Source of the DNA: a virus
Strand: one strand, 5' to 3'
Virus record (IMG/VR): IMGVR_UViG_3300022751_000029
Location: 1 to 39,555 of that record
Length of the DNA: 39,555 nucleotides
The notes under the pieces were generated by a model. The model saw only the letters and a list, made by a program, of their open reading frames with translations, searched no databases and was not told where the DNA came from. Every line of letters starts with the position of its first letter. Positions within the stretch are counted from its first letter, which is position 1. Of the stretch, positions 22,190 to 31,308 are shown in pieces. A program made the position numbers and the translations under genes.

Positions 22190-23113
22190 ATGGCTTACGG
22201 ACAAGTACCAGTACGAACAATAAACAGCACTGATGTAGTGCCGATGATTAACGCCTCACCGCAGGCTATGACCACAGGTTCTATCACCACCTCGTCATCC
22301 GTAGTCACTGCGACCGATTTGACAGGTGTTGGCTCAGCCACAATCAGTATTTACGGTACATTCGCAGGTGTTAACGCGACATTCGAGGGTTTTGATGGAA
22401 CGAACTGGTTTGCAGTGGTTGCCAAAAATGTCGGTACTGTAACGGCCGATGCATCGACTACTACAGGTGTTATCGCTACAGCCCAGTACTACAACGTCTC
22501 ACCACTACTCGGTGTCCAACAATTACGTGTGCGCGCTACAGCTTACACATCAGGTACAGCCAATGTTATCATCGAACCATCTACGCAGTTTATAAACAAC
22601 CTGCAACAAGTCGTTGGTGCTGTTACGGCTACTGTTTCGTCGACCACCCTTACATCTGTTGTACCGGGTGTTGCAGCAACGTCACTTGGTAAGGCGGAAG
22701 ATGCCGTACATGCCACAGGTGATACAGGTGTGGCTGTATGGGGAGTAGCGAACACGGGAGCTGGTACGGCGTTTTCTGCGACAGGCGACTATACGCCGTT
22801 TTCAGTCGATATAAACGGTGTTCAGTTCACTCGCACATCTCCAGCTAATACACCGACTCTAGCGAACGTCACAGCTTCCGCGACATCACAAACTGCACTC
22901 GCGGCTAATACTAGCAGGCGTACGGCTATCTTCTATAACGACTCGACTTCCGACTGTTACCTCAAGTATGGAGCGACAGCGAGTAACACCTCGTTCACCT
23001 ACTACCTGCCCTCTTTCGGAACGTTATCTATCGATGGTGCGGAATATGCGGGACTCATCGCGGTTATACATGCATCCGCCACGGGTTCGCTAAGAGTTAC
23101 GGAGATAATCTGA
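22190..23113 (+). CDS. Fibre-type structural protein (307 aa)
   Basis: Beta-rich, Thr/Val/Ala-rich, with jelly-roll-like repeats (ATISIYGTFAGVNATFEGFDGTNWFAVVAKN) and a C-terminal domain with SRRTAIFYNDSTSDCYLKYGATASNTSFTYYLP. It overlaps the next gene by one base. Likely exposed on the virion. Confidence 0.6.
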   Translation: MAYGQVPVRTINSTDVVPMINASPQAMTTGSITTSSSVVTATDLTGVGSATISIYGTFAGVNATFEGFDGTNWFAVVAKNVGTVTADASTTTGVIATAQYYNVSPLLGVQQLRVRATAYTSGTANVIIEPSTQFINNLQQVVGAVTATVSSTTLTSVVPGVAATSLGKAEDAVHATGDTGVAVWGVANTGAGTAFSATGDYTPFSVDINGVQFTRTSPANTPTLANVTASATSQTALAANTSRRTAIFYNDSTSDCYLKYGATASNTSFTYYLPSFGTLSIDGAEYAGLIAVIHASATGSLRVTEII

Positions 23114-23637
23114 TGGGTAACTTATCTTCTCCGACTCCTGATGCAACCACCCTGACTAAGGGTAAGATACAGCTCGCCAATCATCTAGGGGGAACAGCCG
23201 CACTCCCCACAGTTTCAACTACAGGTATTGCGGCGATATTAGCTATAGCCTATCCAGTCGGTTCTATATACATGAATAAGACCGTTTCAACCAACCCAGC
23301 CACATTATTCGGCTTTGGCACGTGGGTGGCTTTAGAGGGACGTGTTGTTGTTGGTAAGGCCGCAAGTGGTACATTTGTTACAGCGGGTGCAACAGGCGGT
23401 GCTGAAACTCATACATTGAGTACCACTGAAATGCCCGCGCATAACCATACGTGGAGAGGTGGTAATACTTCTAGCGGTGGTCTTGTCGGTTCTAACCAGA
23501 TGTATCAAGTAGGGCTAGGTGCCTCTGACTTCGTCGGTAACACAGGTAGTACTTTGATGAATAACACTGGTGGCGGTGGTGCACATAATAACTTACAGCC
23601 TTACGTAGTGGCGTATATGTGGGAAAGGACGGCATAA
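23113..23637 (+). CDS. Fibre with tail-collar-like domain
   Basis: 174 residues. It begins with a fibre connector (TKGKIQLANHLGGTAALPTV), then PVGSIYMNKTVSTNPATLFGFGTWVALEGRVVVG and TEMPAHNHTW, the conserved core of phage-collar/baseplate tip domains, ending NNLQPYVVAYMWERT. The family forms receptor-contacting tips. Confidence 0.8.
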   Translation: MGNLSSPTPDATTLTKGKIQLANHLGGTAALPTVSTTGIAAILAIAYPVGSIYMNKTVSTNPATLFGFGTWVALEGRVVVGKAASGTFVTAGATGGAETHTLSTTEMPAHNHTWRGGNTSSGGLVGSNQMYQVGLGASDFVGNTGSTLMNNTGGGGAHNNLQPYVVAYMWERTA

Positions 23638-24158
23638 TGGGACAACTTACAGGCTCGAATGAATCAGATAAGATACCGTTAAGTGCTATGTCAGATAGTG
23701 TACCGATGCTTGATGACGTGAATAAGTTACCTACTTCACATGCTGTGTTTACCGTGGAATCTGCACTTATCTCCCTCATCAATTCCAAGCCCGATGCACA
23801 AAGCCAATCATCGGTTGTCAGGACGCTTAATAGCGTATTTCAAGTATCAACAGCTAGGGCAGCTAATGTACGTTATAGTGTGACGATATCCAATACGGTG
23901 AGCCTTACGGGTGGTGCAGCAGGACTTGTGATTCTTGAGATCGCAACCAACACGGGATTCACGACAGGCGTACAGGAATTAGGCCGTATATCCAATAGCA
24001 ACACTGGTAGCCTTGTTGTCGGACTAGTGCTTACCGATGCAGTCACATTACAATTGAATGGCCATATACCTATCGGCTGTTACGTACGTTTGCGTACAAG
24101 TAACACGACAGGTACACCCGTTTACACGTTCCAGACAGGCCAAGAGATATTAGTCTAG
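23637..24158 (+). CDS. Structural beta protein (173 aa)
   Basis: Started at ATG 23637 (TAATG overlap). A short fibre-type connector is followed by a beta domain (ARAANVRYSVTISNTVSLTGGAAGLVILEI ... YVRLRTSNTTGTPVYTFQTGQEIL) like those of fibre-associated head domains. Last gene before the promoter at 24162. Confidence 0.6.
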   Translation: MGQLTGSNESDKIPLSAMSDSVPMLDDVNKLPTSHAVFTVESALISLINSKPDAQSQSSVVRTLNSVFQVSTARAANVRYSVTISNTVSLTGGAAGLVILEIATNTGFTTGVQELGRISNSNTGSLVVGLVLTDAVTLQLNGHIPIGCYVRLRTSNTTGTPVYTFQTGQEILV

Positions 24159-24161
24159 TGG

Positions 24162-24190
24162 TTGACATTTTCTTATGCTTATGCTATCTT
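24162..24190 (+). promoter_or_regulatory. Consensus promoter inside the late operon (moron promoter)
   Basis: TTGACA (24162-24167), 17-bp spacer, TATCTT (24185-24190); start near 24197. It allows the CAP-domain gene to be expressed apart from the late genes. Confidence 0.75.
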
Positions 24191-24199
24191 CTGAATTAA

Positions 24200-24254
24200 G
24201 AGTTCAAAAAAAGAACTCCCCAGTCACCGTCTAAAGCAACAACAAGGAGTTCTT
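24200..24254 (+). promoter_or_regulatory. Candidate RNA switch over the CAP-gene ribosome site
   Basis: Three segments compete. GAGTTC (24200-24205) pairs with GAACTC (24213-24218) across seven A residues. AAGAACTCC (24211-24219) pairs over 9 bp with GGAGTTCTT (24246-24254), which contains the Shine-Dalgarno GGAG four bases before the ATG. In the first fold the ribosome site is free; in the second it is hidden. Confidence 0.6.
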
Positions 24255-24257
24255 ACC

Positions 24258-24806
24258 ATGAGTATACTACGTAAATCTATTATTGGCATTGCCATCGTCA
24301 CATCTTTCGCTGTAGGCGGAGTAGCTGTACATGTAATCCAAAGTGACGATACACCACCTACCCTGCCAGCCGCATATGTCGAGGTTCCGAAAGAGCCAAG
24401 CATCGACGATATCAACAAGGCTGAACTAGCCACACTTATCAATGCCGAGCGTATCAAGGCTGGATTACCTGAGCTGGTAGTTGATTCACGACTTGAGATG
24501 TCCGCACAGGATAAGTGTAACGATATGGTTGCCCGTAATTACTGGAGCCATAATGACCCAGATGGCAATGAACCATGGGGATTCATACGCAACCATGTGT
24601 CTTATTACCGACAAGCTGGAGAGAACATCGCGTATGGTCAAGAAAGCCCAAGTGTACTTGTAACAGATTGGATGAATAGTCCTACCCACAAAGAAAACAT
24701 ACTAGATGTCGACTTTGATCATGTTGGCTATGGTGTCTGTGAAAGCAAAAACTACGTCATGGATGGTCATCAAATCGTCATAGTTCAGCATTTTGCTGCA
24801 CTGTAG
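24258..24806 (+). CDS. Secreted CAP/SCP-domain protein
   Basis: 182 residues. An N-terminal signal or membrane anchor (RKSIIGIAIVTSFAVGGVAVHVI, residues 5-27) precedes a linker and a CAP domain (about 55-180): LINAERIKAGLPELVVDSRLEMSAQDKCNDMV, YWSHNDPDG, AGENIAYG, DWMNSPTHKENIL, HVGYGVC. Typical CAP His/Glu site residues are present. It has its own promoter and a structured leader, so it behaves as a moron within the structural operon. CAP proteins are extracytoplasmic; possible roles are altering the infected cell's surface or a part in the virion. The exact function is unknown. Confidence 0.85.
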   Translation: MSILRKSIIGIAIVTSFAVGGVAVHVIQSDDTPPTLPAAYVEVPKEPSIDDINKAELATLINAERIKAGLPELVVDSRLEMSAQDKCNDMVARNYWSHNDPDGNEPWGFIRNHVSYYRQAGENIAYGQESPSVLVTDWMNSPTHKENILDVDFDHVGYGVCESKNYVMDGHQIVIVQHFAAL

Positions 24807-24906
24807 TATACTTGCGGGTATAAGTGCGAAGAAGCCTACCACGGCACCGCCCATCTTATCAAGGACAGCGGCTCACTCACATATTTAATATTTGAGGAGT
24901 TTCTGT

Positions 24907-26019
24907 ATGGTCAAGTTACCGGGTCGGTTCAGTCCAATAAATGCAATCAAGCAGACGGGTAGTGTACTAAATCCGGCAGGTGGTGTCAGCGATTACGATA
25001 TATTCGGTACACTCGGTCAAACAACATCGGATATTGATACGAGTTTTCCATCGCAACAGTCTGGTACTACGAGTCTTAGCGTAGGCGTTGCAAAACCCGA
25101 CACACTATCTAATTTGAAGCCAACATCGGGTGTGGGTGGCGGGGGCTATGTAATGGGAGCAAATACCCCTTATAGCGAAGCTGGTAGTTACGGTGGTGGC
25201 GGGGGTGGTTCAGCTGTAGACCTTGCGGCCTATGATGAACAGGCCAATTTATTAAGGAATCTACTTGGCTCTACCCAAACGCGTCTCGGCCAAGGACTTA
25301 CACAGCTTGGTGATGACTTCAACCGTGAAACAAGCAACGCTAACGAACAGCGCTCCCGCGCATTAGAAGACTATGCAGTACGACGTGAAGATACCACCCG
25401 TGGTAAAGACCAAGCTATCGGTCAAGTCGATACCAATGCGCGTACCCTAGCTAATTCGCTTCGTCAGCGTATCGGTATGGCGAGTGGTTCGGGTTCAAGT
25501 GCTTATCAGATAACAGCTCCGGGTGCTGTCGCTCGTGACGCATCCATCGAACGTCAGGGTGTACAGGAAGACTTTGGTGCTAACTTCCGCGATCTAGCAA
25601 CCAAAGAAAAGCGTGCTACCAGTGACTTCGACAGCCTACTTAGCGACCTCCAATCTCAGCGTCAACAGAAAGAATCAGGACTTCGTGAAGGTGTACTCGG
25701 CCAAGAGCAAAGTATTTACGGCCAGCTCGCAGATGTCGCACGCAAGAAGGCCGCAGCAGCAGGCGGTGGTTACGATGCCATCCGTTCAGCAGGTGCAGCA
25801 GATACCGGCCAATACCAACAGCGCCAGAGTCAGATAGACGGCCTGTTCAACCAGTTCCGTACTCCATACAGCGTGAAGCCAGTGCAGGTGGAAGCACCAA
25901 CCCTTAAGGACTACACCGTAGACCGTGCAGCTATCGGTGGTGGTCAAGGCCAGACAGATACATATAGCCCGTACAGCAACCTGTTACGCAAACAGCTCGA
26001 AGAAGAAAAACTAGTTTAG
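24907..26019 (+). CDS. Internal or tail-associated virion protein (370 aa)
   Basis: Started at ATG 24907 behind TTTGAGGAG. The glycine-rich disordered N-terminal third (GVGGGGYVMG, GGGGGGSAV) is followed by a long charged coiled coil (about residues 115-290) rich in Q/R/E, then a Pro/Gln tail ending YSNLLRKQLEEEKLV. Position before the giant ejection protein and its make-up fit a podovirus internal virion protein. Identity is inferred. Confidence 0.6.
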   Translation: MVKLPGRFSPINAIKQTGSVLNPAGGVSDYDIFGTLGQTTSDIDTSFPSQQSGTTSLSVGVAKPDTLSNLKPTSGVGGGGYVMGANTPYSEAGSYGGGGGGSAVDLAAYDEQANLLRNLLGSTQTRLGQGLTQLGDDFNRETSNANEQRSRALEDYAVRREDTTRGKDQAIGQVDTNARTLANSLRQRIGMASGSGSSAYQITAPGAVARDASIERQGVQEDFGANFRDLATKEKRATSDFDSLLSDLQSQRQQKESGLREGVLGQEQSIYGQLADVARKKAAAAGGGYDAIRSAGAADTGQYQQRQSQIDGLFNQFRTPYSVKPVQVEAPTLKDYTVDRAAIGGGQGQTDTYSPYSNLLRKQLEEEKLV

Positions 26020-26027
26020 GGGATTCA

Positions 26028-26399
26028 ATGGGGCCACTAAGAGATTTCGTTCAGAGTGCATTCGGTACCGCGAGGGCTGTTGCTGGCATAGATGACCAGC
26101 AGCGTATAAACCTGAACGATTACCGCCCGAAGAAGATGGCTCAAGGCCCGACCGTTCCACGACGGCTTCCTCAAAACCGTTTGCCACAGGTAGCTATTGG
26201 TGATTTACGGCAACAACCTGGTAATGTACGTCAAAATGATGAAGTCATAACTTATGATAATGTTCCCTACTATGCTCCCAAAAAGAATACGCCAAACGAT
26301 ATGGCATTCTCAAAAAGTAAATATCAAGCACTACCGCTCTATATGCCCGAAAAACAATTCATGAAGAAACAGCTTATGGAGAAGATGAATGGCCTTTAG
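26028..26399 (+). CDS. Hypothetical basic protein (123 aa)
   Basis: Starts MGPLRDFVQSAFGTARAVAGIDDQQRINLNDYRP; basic and Pro/Gln-rich. It overlaps the ejection-protein gene by 11 bp. Possibly a small injected or internal protein. Confidence 0.65.
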   Translation: MGPLRDFVQSAFGTARAVAGIDDQQRINLNDYRPKKMAQGPTVPRRLPQNRLPQVAIGDLRQQPGNVRQNDEVITYDNVPYYAPKKNTPNDMAFSKSKYQALPLYMPEKQFMKKQLMEKMNGL

Positions 26400-29300
26400 T
26401 CTAAAGAACAAGCTCAAAGAGTTCGGTGCGCAGGTAAACGTATTCGATGGTGGCAAGACAGCCGCTACAGTAAGAGCTGCCCGTCCTGCTCCTGCACCTG
26501 TACCAACTGTTACTCGTAGACCTGAAGCTCCTAACACAGGCAACATAGCATCACGTGTATACGACCAATTAAACGTATTCGATAACAACCGTACATTCAA
26601 ACAGCGTGAGGCGACACAGAACAAATCAAATTTCCAACAGCTTGGTCAAGTCGGTGCACAGACTGTCCGCACCACCGTGCCAGCCACGATACGAGCAGTT
26701 AATACCATTGATGCACAACGTCGTCAGCTGAATGCAACTGGTCGTCAGTTCCTAGCTACCGCGACGAAGAACCCTGATGCGTACAGAAACGCTATGGCCG
26801 ACTATGAGAAAGCTACAGACCGCTTCGGTAAAAGAGGCGGTATCATGGATGTCGGTACGTTTTATAACGCAGATGAAGCACGTCGTGGTGACCTGAAAAC
26901 AGGCATTAAACGCATCGGTGGTGGCATCGCTGAGTCAGCATTAGAGGTGGGGAGCCTATATGCTGGCGGGGGAGCTGGTAAGCAAGTCGCTACCCAAGGT
27001 GCTAAAGCAGGTCTTATAAAAGCTGCCCCGACTATCGCGAAGAACATAGCCCTGAACGCTGGTCAAGGGGCAGTATCCGCATATAACCAAGATGCAACAG
27101 GTGGCCAGATTATAAAGAATGCAGCGGTATCGGCTGGTCTTGGCACGGTCGGTGATATCGGCATGGGTGTTGGTGGTGCGCTAGTACCAAAGGTTGCGCG
27201 GGCAACAACTGGGCTCGTCAAGCAACAAGCAAGCACAGGTATATTGAATCCTAGTGTCGTCGCGGATGCACTGACTCCGAAATATGCAGGACTCAAGAAG
27301 AACCAGATAATCATGGACCCTGCTAAGCTGAACGCACTGAACGAGGCACGTGATGTTTTGTCAACGATGTACGCACCGGGCATGAAGCCTACGACACAGC
27401 AGGCACAACGTGTCGCCGATGGCCTACGCCAGATTTATGACGAGAACGGGCTTGAATTCATCAATGGCAATAACGCGGAACGGGTACAGAGAATCACACA
27501 ATACCTTGAGAAGAACGGTGAAGCGATACCGAAGTTCCAAAAGAGTTTAGCAGGTCAAGAGGGTGGCTATGTACAGGTACCAGGTCGGTCTAAATCAGAC
27601 GCGCCAGACTTACCAGCGCCAAAGACATCAAAAGCCCAAGCACCACTAAAGGTAGGACAAAATCGTGCTGTTTCATCTGACCTTAGTGTAGCACCGACTA
27701 AGACTGGTGGAACAACACCTTATGCCAAAGATGAATACGTAGCACTTGCTCTACCTGAAAAAGCTCCTACCCGTACTGAGTTCCCCGATGAAAACAAGCT
27801 CAATACAGGGCGACTCAATATTGACGACACCCAGCGTAAGGCATTAGCTGATGAGACTATAGAAGTAGTAGACCGTCTATCCAACAAAGAGATAGAGGAA
27901 GCTGCTAAGGGTGCTGGTCTTGATTTTAAGAGCTACGGCATAGAGGGTACGAAGAAGCGAATCGCTGAACAGTTGAACGTGCGTAAGGATGTCGTACGTC
28001 TAATGAATGAGACGAAGCTAGCACGTGAGGCTGGTGACTTAGGTCGTGCCGAGAAGCTCATTTTAGAAGCATCCGAAAAGGGTCGTATTAGCAAAGCCCA
28101 GGGTTCCGATGTCGCCCGCCAGTTGCAGGCTCGTCGTATCATTGCCAACGAACTCGACACGCCTGAGATGCGTATATACAAGCTACTCGATAGTGCAGGC
28201 GTATCACCTGAGACATATGCGAAGAAATTAGCTCCACTTGATCTTGACGGTTCAGGTGTAAAAGCTCTACAAGAACAGGCCATAGCTGCTAAGAACGCTG
28301 GTGACCGACAGGAATTTATACGTCTGACCGACATGGCTGATGACCTCGCCAAGAAGAATAGCAACGAGATAGTTAAGGTATACCGCGAGATGGTGCCGGG
28401 TAAAGCCCGTGAATGGCTCGATACCGTCCGTTATAACTCAATGCTATCCAGCCCGCTTACTCAGGCCACAAACGTCTTTGGTAACGCCCAGAACGTCGCA
28501 TTGATTGCCCCTATCGAAAAGACACTGCGTGGTGCCGTCGATGCTGTCGGTAGTGCAGTCAGCGGACGTGAGCGTAAGTATGCAGCTACTGAGGGCGGCG
28601 CATATGCCAAGGGTGTCGTAACTAATCTCAAGAACGCTACCACGAACTTCGGTGATGCGATGCGAGGTGTCGGTAAATACTCTAACGCTGACCTACGAGA
28701 TGACTTCAATATTCCACTCGCTAAAGGTGGTGTTAAAGGCGGTGCTTACTCTGCTTTGTCCGCCCCGATGCGTGTACTGGATGGCATGGATAAGTTCTTT
28801 AGAACACTGGCCGAGGGTGGCGAGGAAGCTGCATTAACAGCTCGTGAAAAGGCTGGTATCAAGGTGCGGGGTAACAGGACTGCATTAAAAGAAGCGGATG
28901 CCGCCTACCGTGTCTACCAGACTCCATTGGGTGAATCAGGTCAAGGTGTCATAAATGAAGCATTTGATGCGTTCGCGGGCTTAGCTATGAAAGCCCGGAA
29001 CAGCAAGAACCCTGTAGCCAGTACCGTCGCCAAGTTCACCATCCCTTTCGTGAAGACCGTCAACAACATCAACAAGCAAGGTATCGTCGACTACAGCCCA
29101 CTTGGGTTTGTGAACCTCAAAGGCAATGCCGACAAGACTACTGCTATTACCCGTGCCATCATGGGTAGTGCTGTATTCGGTACATCCGCTGCGCTATTAC
29201 AAACAGGTGATATGACATGGGCTGAACCACGCGACCCAGATGAACGGGCACGATTCCGTGCCGAAGGTAAACAACCATACTCTATTAAGATAGGTGACAA

Positions 29301-30552
29301 GTGGGTAGGTTTCTCCAAAGTGACCCCGACTGTCGCGTTCCCGATGGCAATGACCGCCGCTATTGATGACGCGATCAAGAACAAGAAGCTCGATGATAGT
29401 GACCGCGACTCCATCCTAGAAGCCGTAGCCAAGTACGGTAACTTCCTGAGTGACCAATCATATGCGAAGAGTGTCGGTGATACACTGGCCGCAATCGGTG
29501 GTGATAAGGAGGCAGTGGCTAGTGCTGCATCTAACAACATTCAACAACTTGTACCCGCCCGTGCATTAACTGGCTGGTTCGCTCGTATCGGTGATGACAA
29601 GGAACGCAAGGTAGATACATCCCAAAGCTACTGGAACCAACAAGTAGAATCGCTGATGCAACAGTACCCTGGACTCCGTGAGAAGACTGCCACTCGTGAT
29701 TACAAGGGTGAGCCTATTGCTGCGAACAATCAGGTATTCAACGGATTCTCACCTGTAAGGGTTACAAAAGACAGAGGTGTTGACCCTGTCGATGCCGAGA
29801 AAGACAGACTCAAAGCTGGTGATGTCGCAAGCGTCAAACTCGACAAGGGACAGACGGCTGAGCTATCTAAGATTACCGGCCCTGAGATTAGACGTGAACA
29901 GGAGAAGCTTATCAACAGTCCTGAGTATAAGACTCTGACACCTGATGAGAAACAGAGTGCGATGGCCAAGGTATCAAAAGATATCACCGCTGCACGTAAA
30001 GCTGAGTATATGACCGCTAATGGCATAGAGGGTTCGGCTAAGCTGACTGGCGACCAGAAGAATATCGTAGGCGGTAAGGTCGCAGGTGCAAGTACTAAGA
30101 AAACCTACGCAGATAAATATGACACTGCCGTCAAGACGTATGAGCGTGAGAAGTCCAAGATGTCCCGTCTTGACCAACAGGATGCTGAGAAGAACATAGC
30201 ATCCCTCAAGATCAAGAAAGATTACGACGATGACATTATCAGCCTCTACGGCAGGGGTAAGGGTGAAGCCTACAAGTTCCTGAACACTGACGAGAATGGT
30301 AAGGCGATGGCCGATAAGCTCATAGCCTACGGTGATGCATTGGTAGACGCTGGACTTGCCACAACTAACAAGTTCCGTGACAAGTATGGCAAGGTGGATA
30401 TCAGGCCGAAAGAGACTTCCAAGGGTACGGGTAAGACCGGTCGTGGCGTAACTGATTTCAGTCTATTCACTGGCGCACTAGCTAGCGGAAGCGTCAACAA
30501 GTCCCTGCGCTCCATACTTGAAAGTTCTCGATTGAAGTCGAGGAAAGCATGA
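26389..30552 (+). CDS. Very large ejection-type (polyvalent-like) virion protein
   Basis: 1387 residues, the largest gene. A basic disordered start is followed by an alanine/glycine-rich helical region with membrane-like segments (about 180-280), a central charged helical domain and, around 690-960, a block resembling the helical LPD-type domains of large polyvalent phage proteins (NSMLSSPLTQATNVFGN, FTIPFVKTVNNINKQGIVDYSPLGF, AIMGSAVFGTSAALLQTG). A long charged C-terminal part follows. Such proteins are packed in the head and injected with the DNA. I see no lytic transglycosylase or polymerase motif. Confidence 0.65.
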   Translation: MAFSLKNKLKEFGAQVNVFDGGKTAATVRAARPAPAPVPTVTRRPEAPNTGNIASRVYDQLNVFDNNRTFKQREATQNKSNFQQLGQVGAQTVRTTVPATIRAVNTIDAQRRQLNATGRQFLATATKNPDAYRNAMADYEKATDRFGKRGGIMDVGTFYNADEARRGDLKTGIKRIGGGIAESALEVGSLYAGGGAGKQVATQGAKAGLIKAAPTIAKNIALNAGQGAVSAYNQDATGGQIIKNAAVSAGLGTVGDIGMGVGGALVPKVARATTGLVKQQASTGILNPSVVADALTPKYAGLKKNQIIMDPAKLNALNEARDVLSTMYAPGMKPTTQQAQRVADGLRQIYDENGLEFINGNNAERVQRITQYLEKNGEAIPKFQKSLAGQEGGYVQVPGRSKSDAPDLPAPKTSKAQAPLKVGQNRAVSSDLSVAPTKTGGTTPYAKDEYVALALPEKAPTRTEFPDENKLNTGRLNIDDTQRKALADETIEVVDRLSNKEIEEAAKGAGLDFKSYGIEGTKKRIAEQLNVRKDVVRLMNETKLAREAGDLGRAEKLILEASEKGRISKAQGSDVARQLQARRIIANELDTPEMRIYKLLDSAGVSPETYAKKLAPLDLDGSGVKALQEQAIAAKNAGDRQEFIRLTDMADDLAKKNSNEIVKVYREMVPGKAREWLDTVRYNSMLSSPLTQATNVFGNAQNVALIAPIEKTLRGAVDAVGSAVSGRERKYAATEGGAYAKGVVTNLKNATTNFGDAMRGVGKYSNADLRDDFNIPLAKGGVKGGAYSALSAPMRVLDGMDKFFRTLAEGGEEAALTAREKAGIKVRGNRTALKEADAAYRVYQTPLGESGQGVINEAFDAFAGLAMKARNSKNPVASTVAKFTIPFVKTVNNINKQGIVDYSPLGFVNLKGNADKTTAITRAIMGSAVFGTSAALLQTGDMTWAEPRDPDERARFRAEGKQPYSIKIGDKWVGFSKVTPTVAFPMAMTAAIDDAIKNKKLDDSDRDSILEAVAKYGNFLSDQSYAKSVGDTLAAIGGDKEAVASAASNNIQQLVPARALTGWFARIGDDKERKVDTSQSYWNQQVESLMQQYPGLREKTATRDYKGEPIAANNQVFNGFSPVRVTKDRGVDPVDAEKDRLKAGDVASVKLDKGQTAELSKITGPEIRREQEKLINSPEYKTLTPDEKQSAMAKVSKDITAARKAEYMTANGIEGSAKLTGDQKNIVGGKVAGASTKKTYADKYDTAVKTYEREKSKMSRLDQQDAEKNIASLKIKKDYDDDIISLYGRGKGEAYKFLNTDENGKAMADKLIAYGDALVDAGLATTNKFRDKYGKVDIRPKETSKGTGKTGRGVTDFSLFTGALASGSVNKSLRSILESSRLKSRKA

Positions 30553-30635
30553 GCTATACTGTAGAAAACATCGCTTATCGTATCAACGACGGCAGTAACC
30601 ATGGAAGTGCGCGACTTACGCCTGACTACCTATGA
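30549..30635 (+). CDS. Tiny protein between virion genes (28 aa)
   Basis: ATGA overlaps at both ends. The product MSYTVENIAYRINDGSNHGSARLTPDYL is short and polar. It may exist mainly to carry translation from one gene to the next. Confidence 0.5.
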   Translation: MSYTVENIAYRINDGSNHGSARLTPDYL

Positions 30636-31306
30636 CTACCACCGAATTTATACAGAATGTAAACGATAGCCTCAGGGCACTAGATGATGATGTACCGACT
30701 ACCGGTACTGACGAGTGGAACTATTGGCTCCGTGTCGCCCATCGTCTCAAGAACAAGATGTACCGCGATACTAAGCACGTATGGACTAGTAGCTATGCAG
30801 TCGCTGAACTCGGCTCCGTATCGGCTTCTAGTGAACCTGCTTTTGAATTAGAAGATGAATACCTTGCATCTGCCAATTACGCCTATGTATTAGATGGAGA
30901 TGGACATCGCACAGACTTTAGGATTATCAAGCCAGAGGAAAAGAACTTTCATCATCAAGAGGTATTCATCGCAGGCCAAGACCCACAGACGCTGTACTTC
31001 TCGAACGAGATTACGACAGGCCAAGGAATCATCGGCGGAACACTATACCTGCCCGGCTACTTCATGCCAGATGATTTCTACGGTGACAATGACACGATTC
31101 CTGTAGATGATGCCTACTGGTTAGTAATGGCGACCGCTGCCGAAATTGCCTTCAACGACCTTACCTACGAAGACAAGTTCGCTGACCTGAACGCCAAAGC
31201 TAATGAACTCTGGACACAGATGGTTTCCAACAACCGCCGTGGTACATATGACAATTCCCGTATCACTCCTACTAATGTCCGTCGTATACGCGACACGAGG
31301 CGATAG
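30632..31306 (+). CDS. Head-tail adaptor-like protein
   Basis: 224 residues: an N-terminal helical part (FIQNVNDSLRALDDD ... WLRVAHRLKNKMYRDTKHVW), a beta-barrel-like middle and a C-terminal helix pair (AYWLVMATAAEIAFNDLTYEDKFADLNAKANELWTQM). That arrangement resembles podovirus tail adaptors, and it precedes the nozzle-like gene. Inferred from layout and context. Confidence 0.6.
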   Translation: MTTTEFIQNVNDSLRALDDDVPTTGTDEWNYWLRVAHRLKNKMYRDTKHVWTSSYAVAELGSVSASSEPAFELEDEYLASANYAYVLDGDGHRTDFRIIKPEEKNFHHQEVFIAGQDPQTLYFSNEITTGQGIIGGTLYLPGYFMPDDFYGDNDTIPVDDAYWLVMATAAEIAFNDLTYEDKFADLNAKANELWTQMVSNNRRGTYDNSRITPTNVRRIRDTRR

Positions 31307-31308
31307 TC

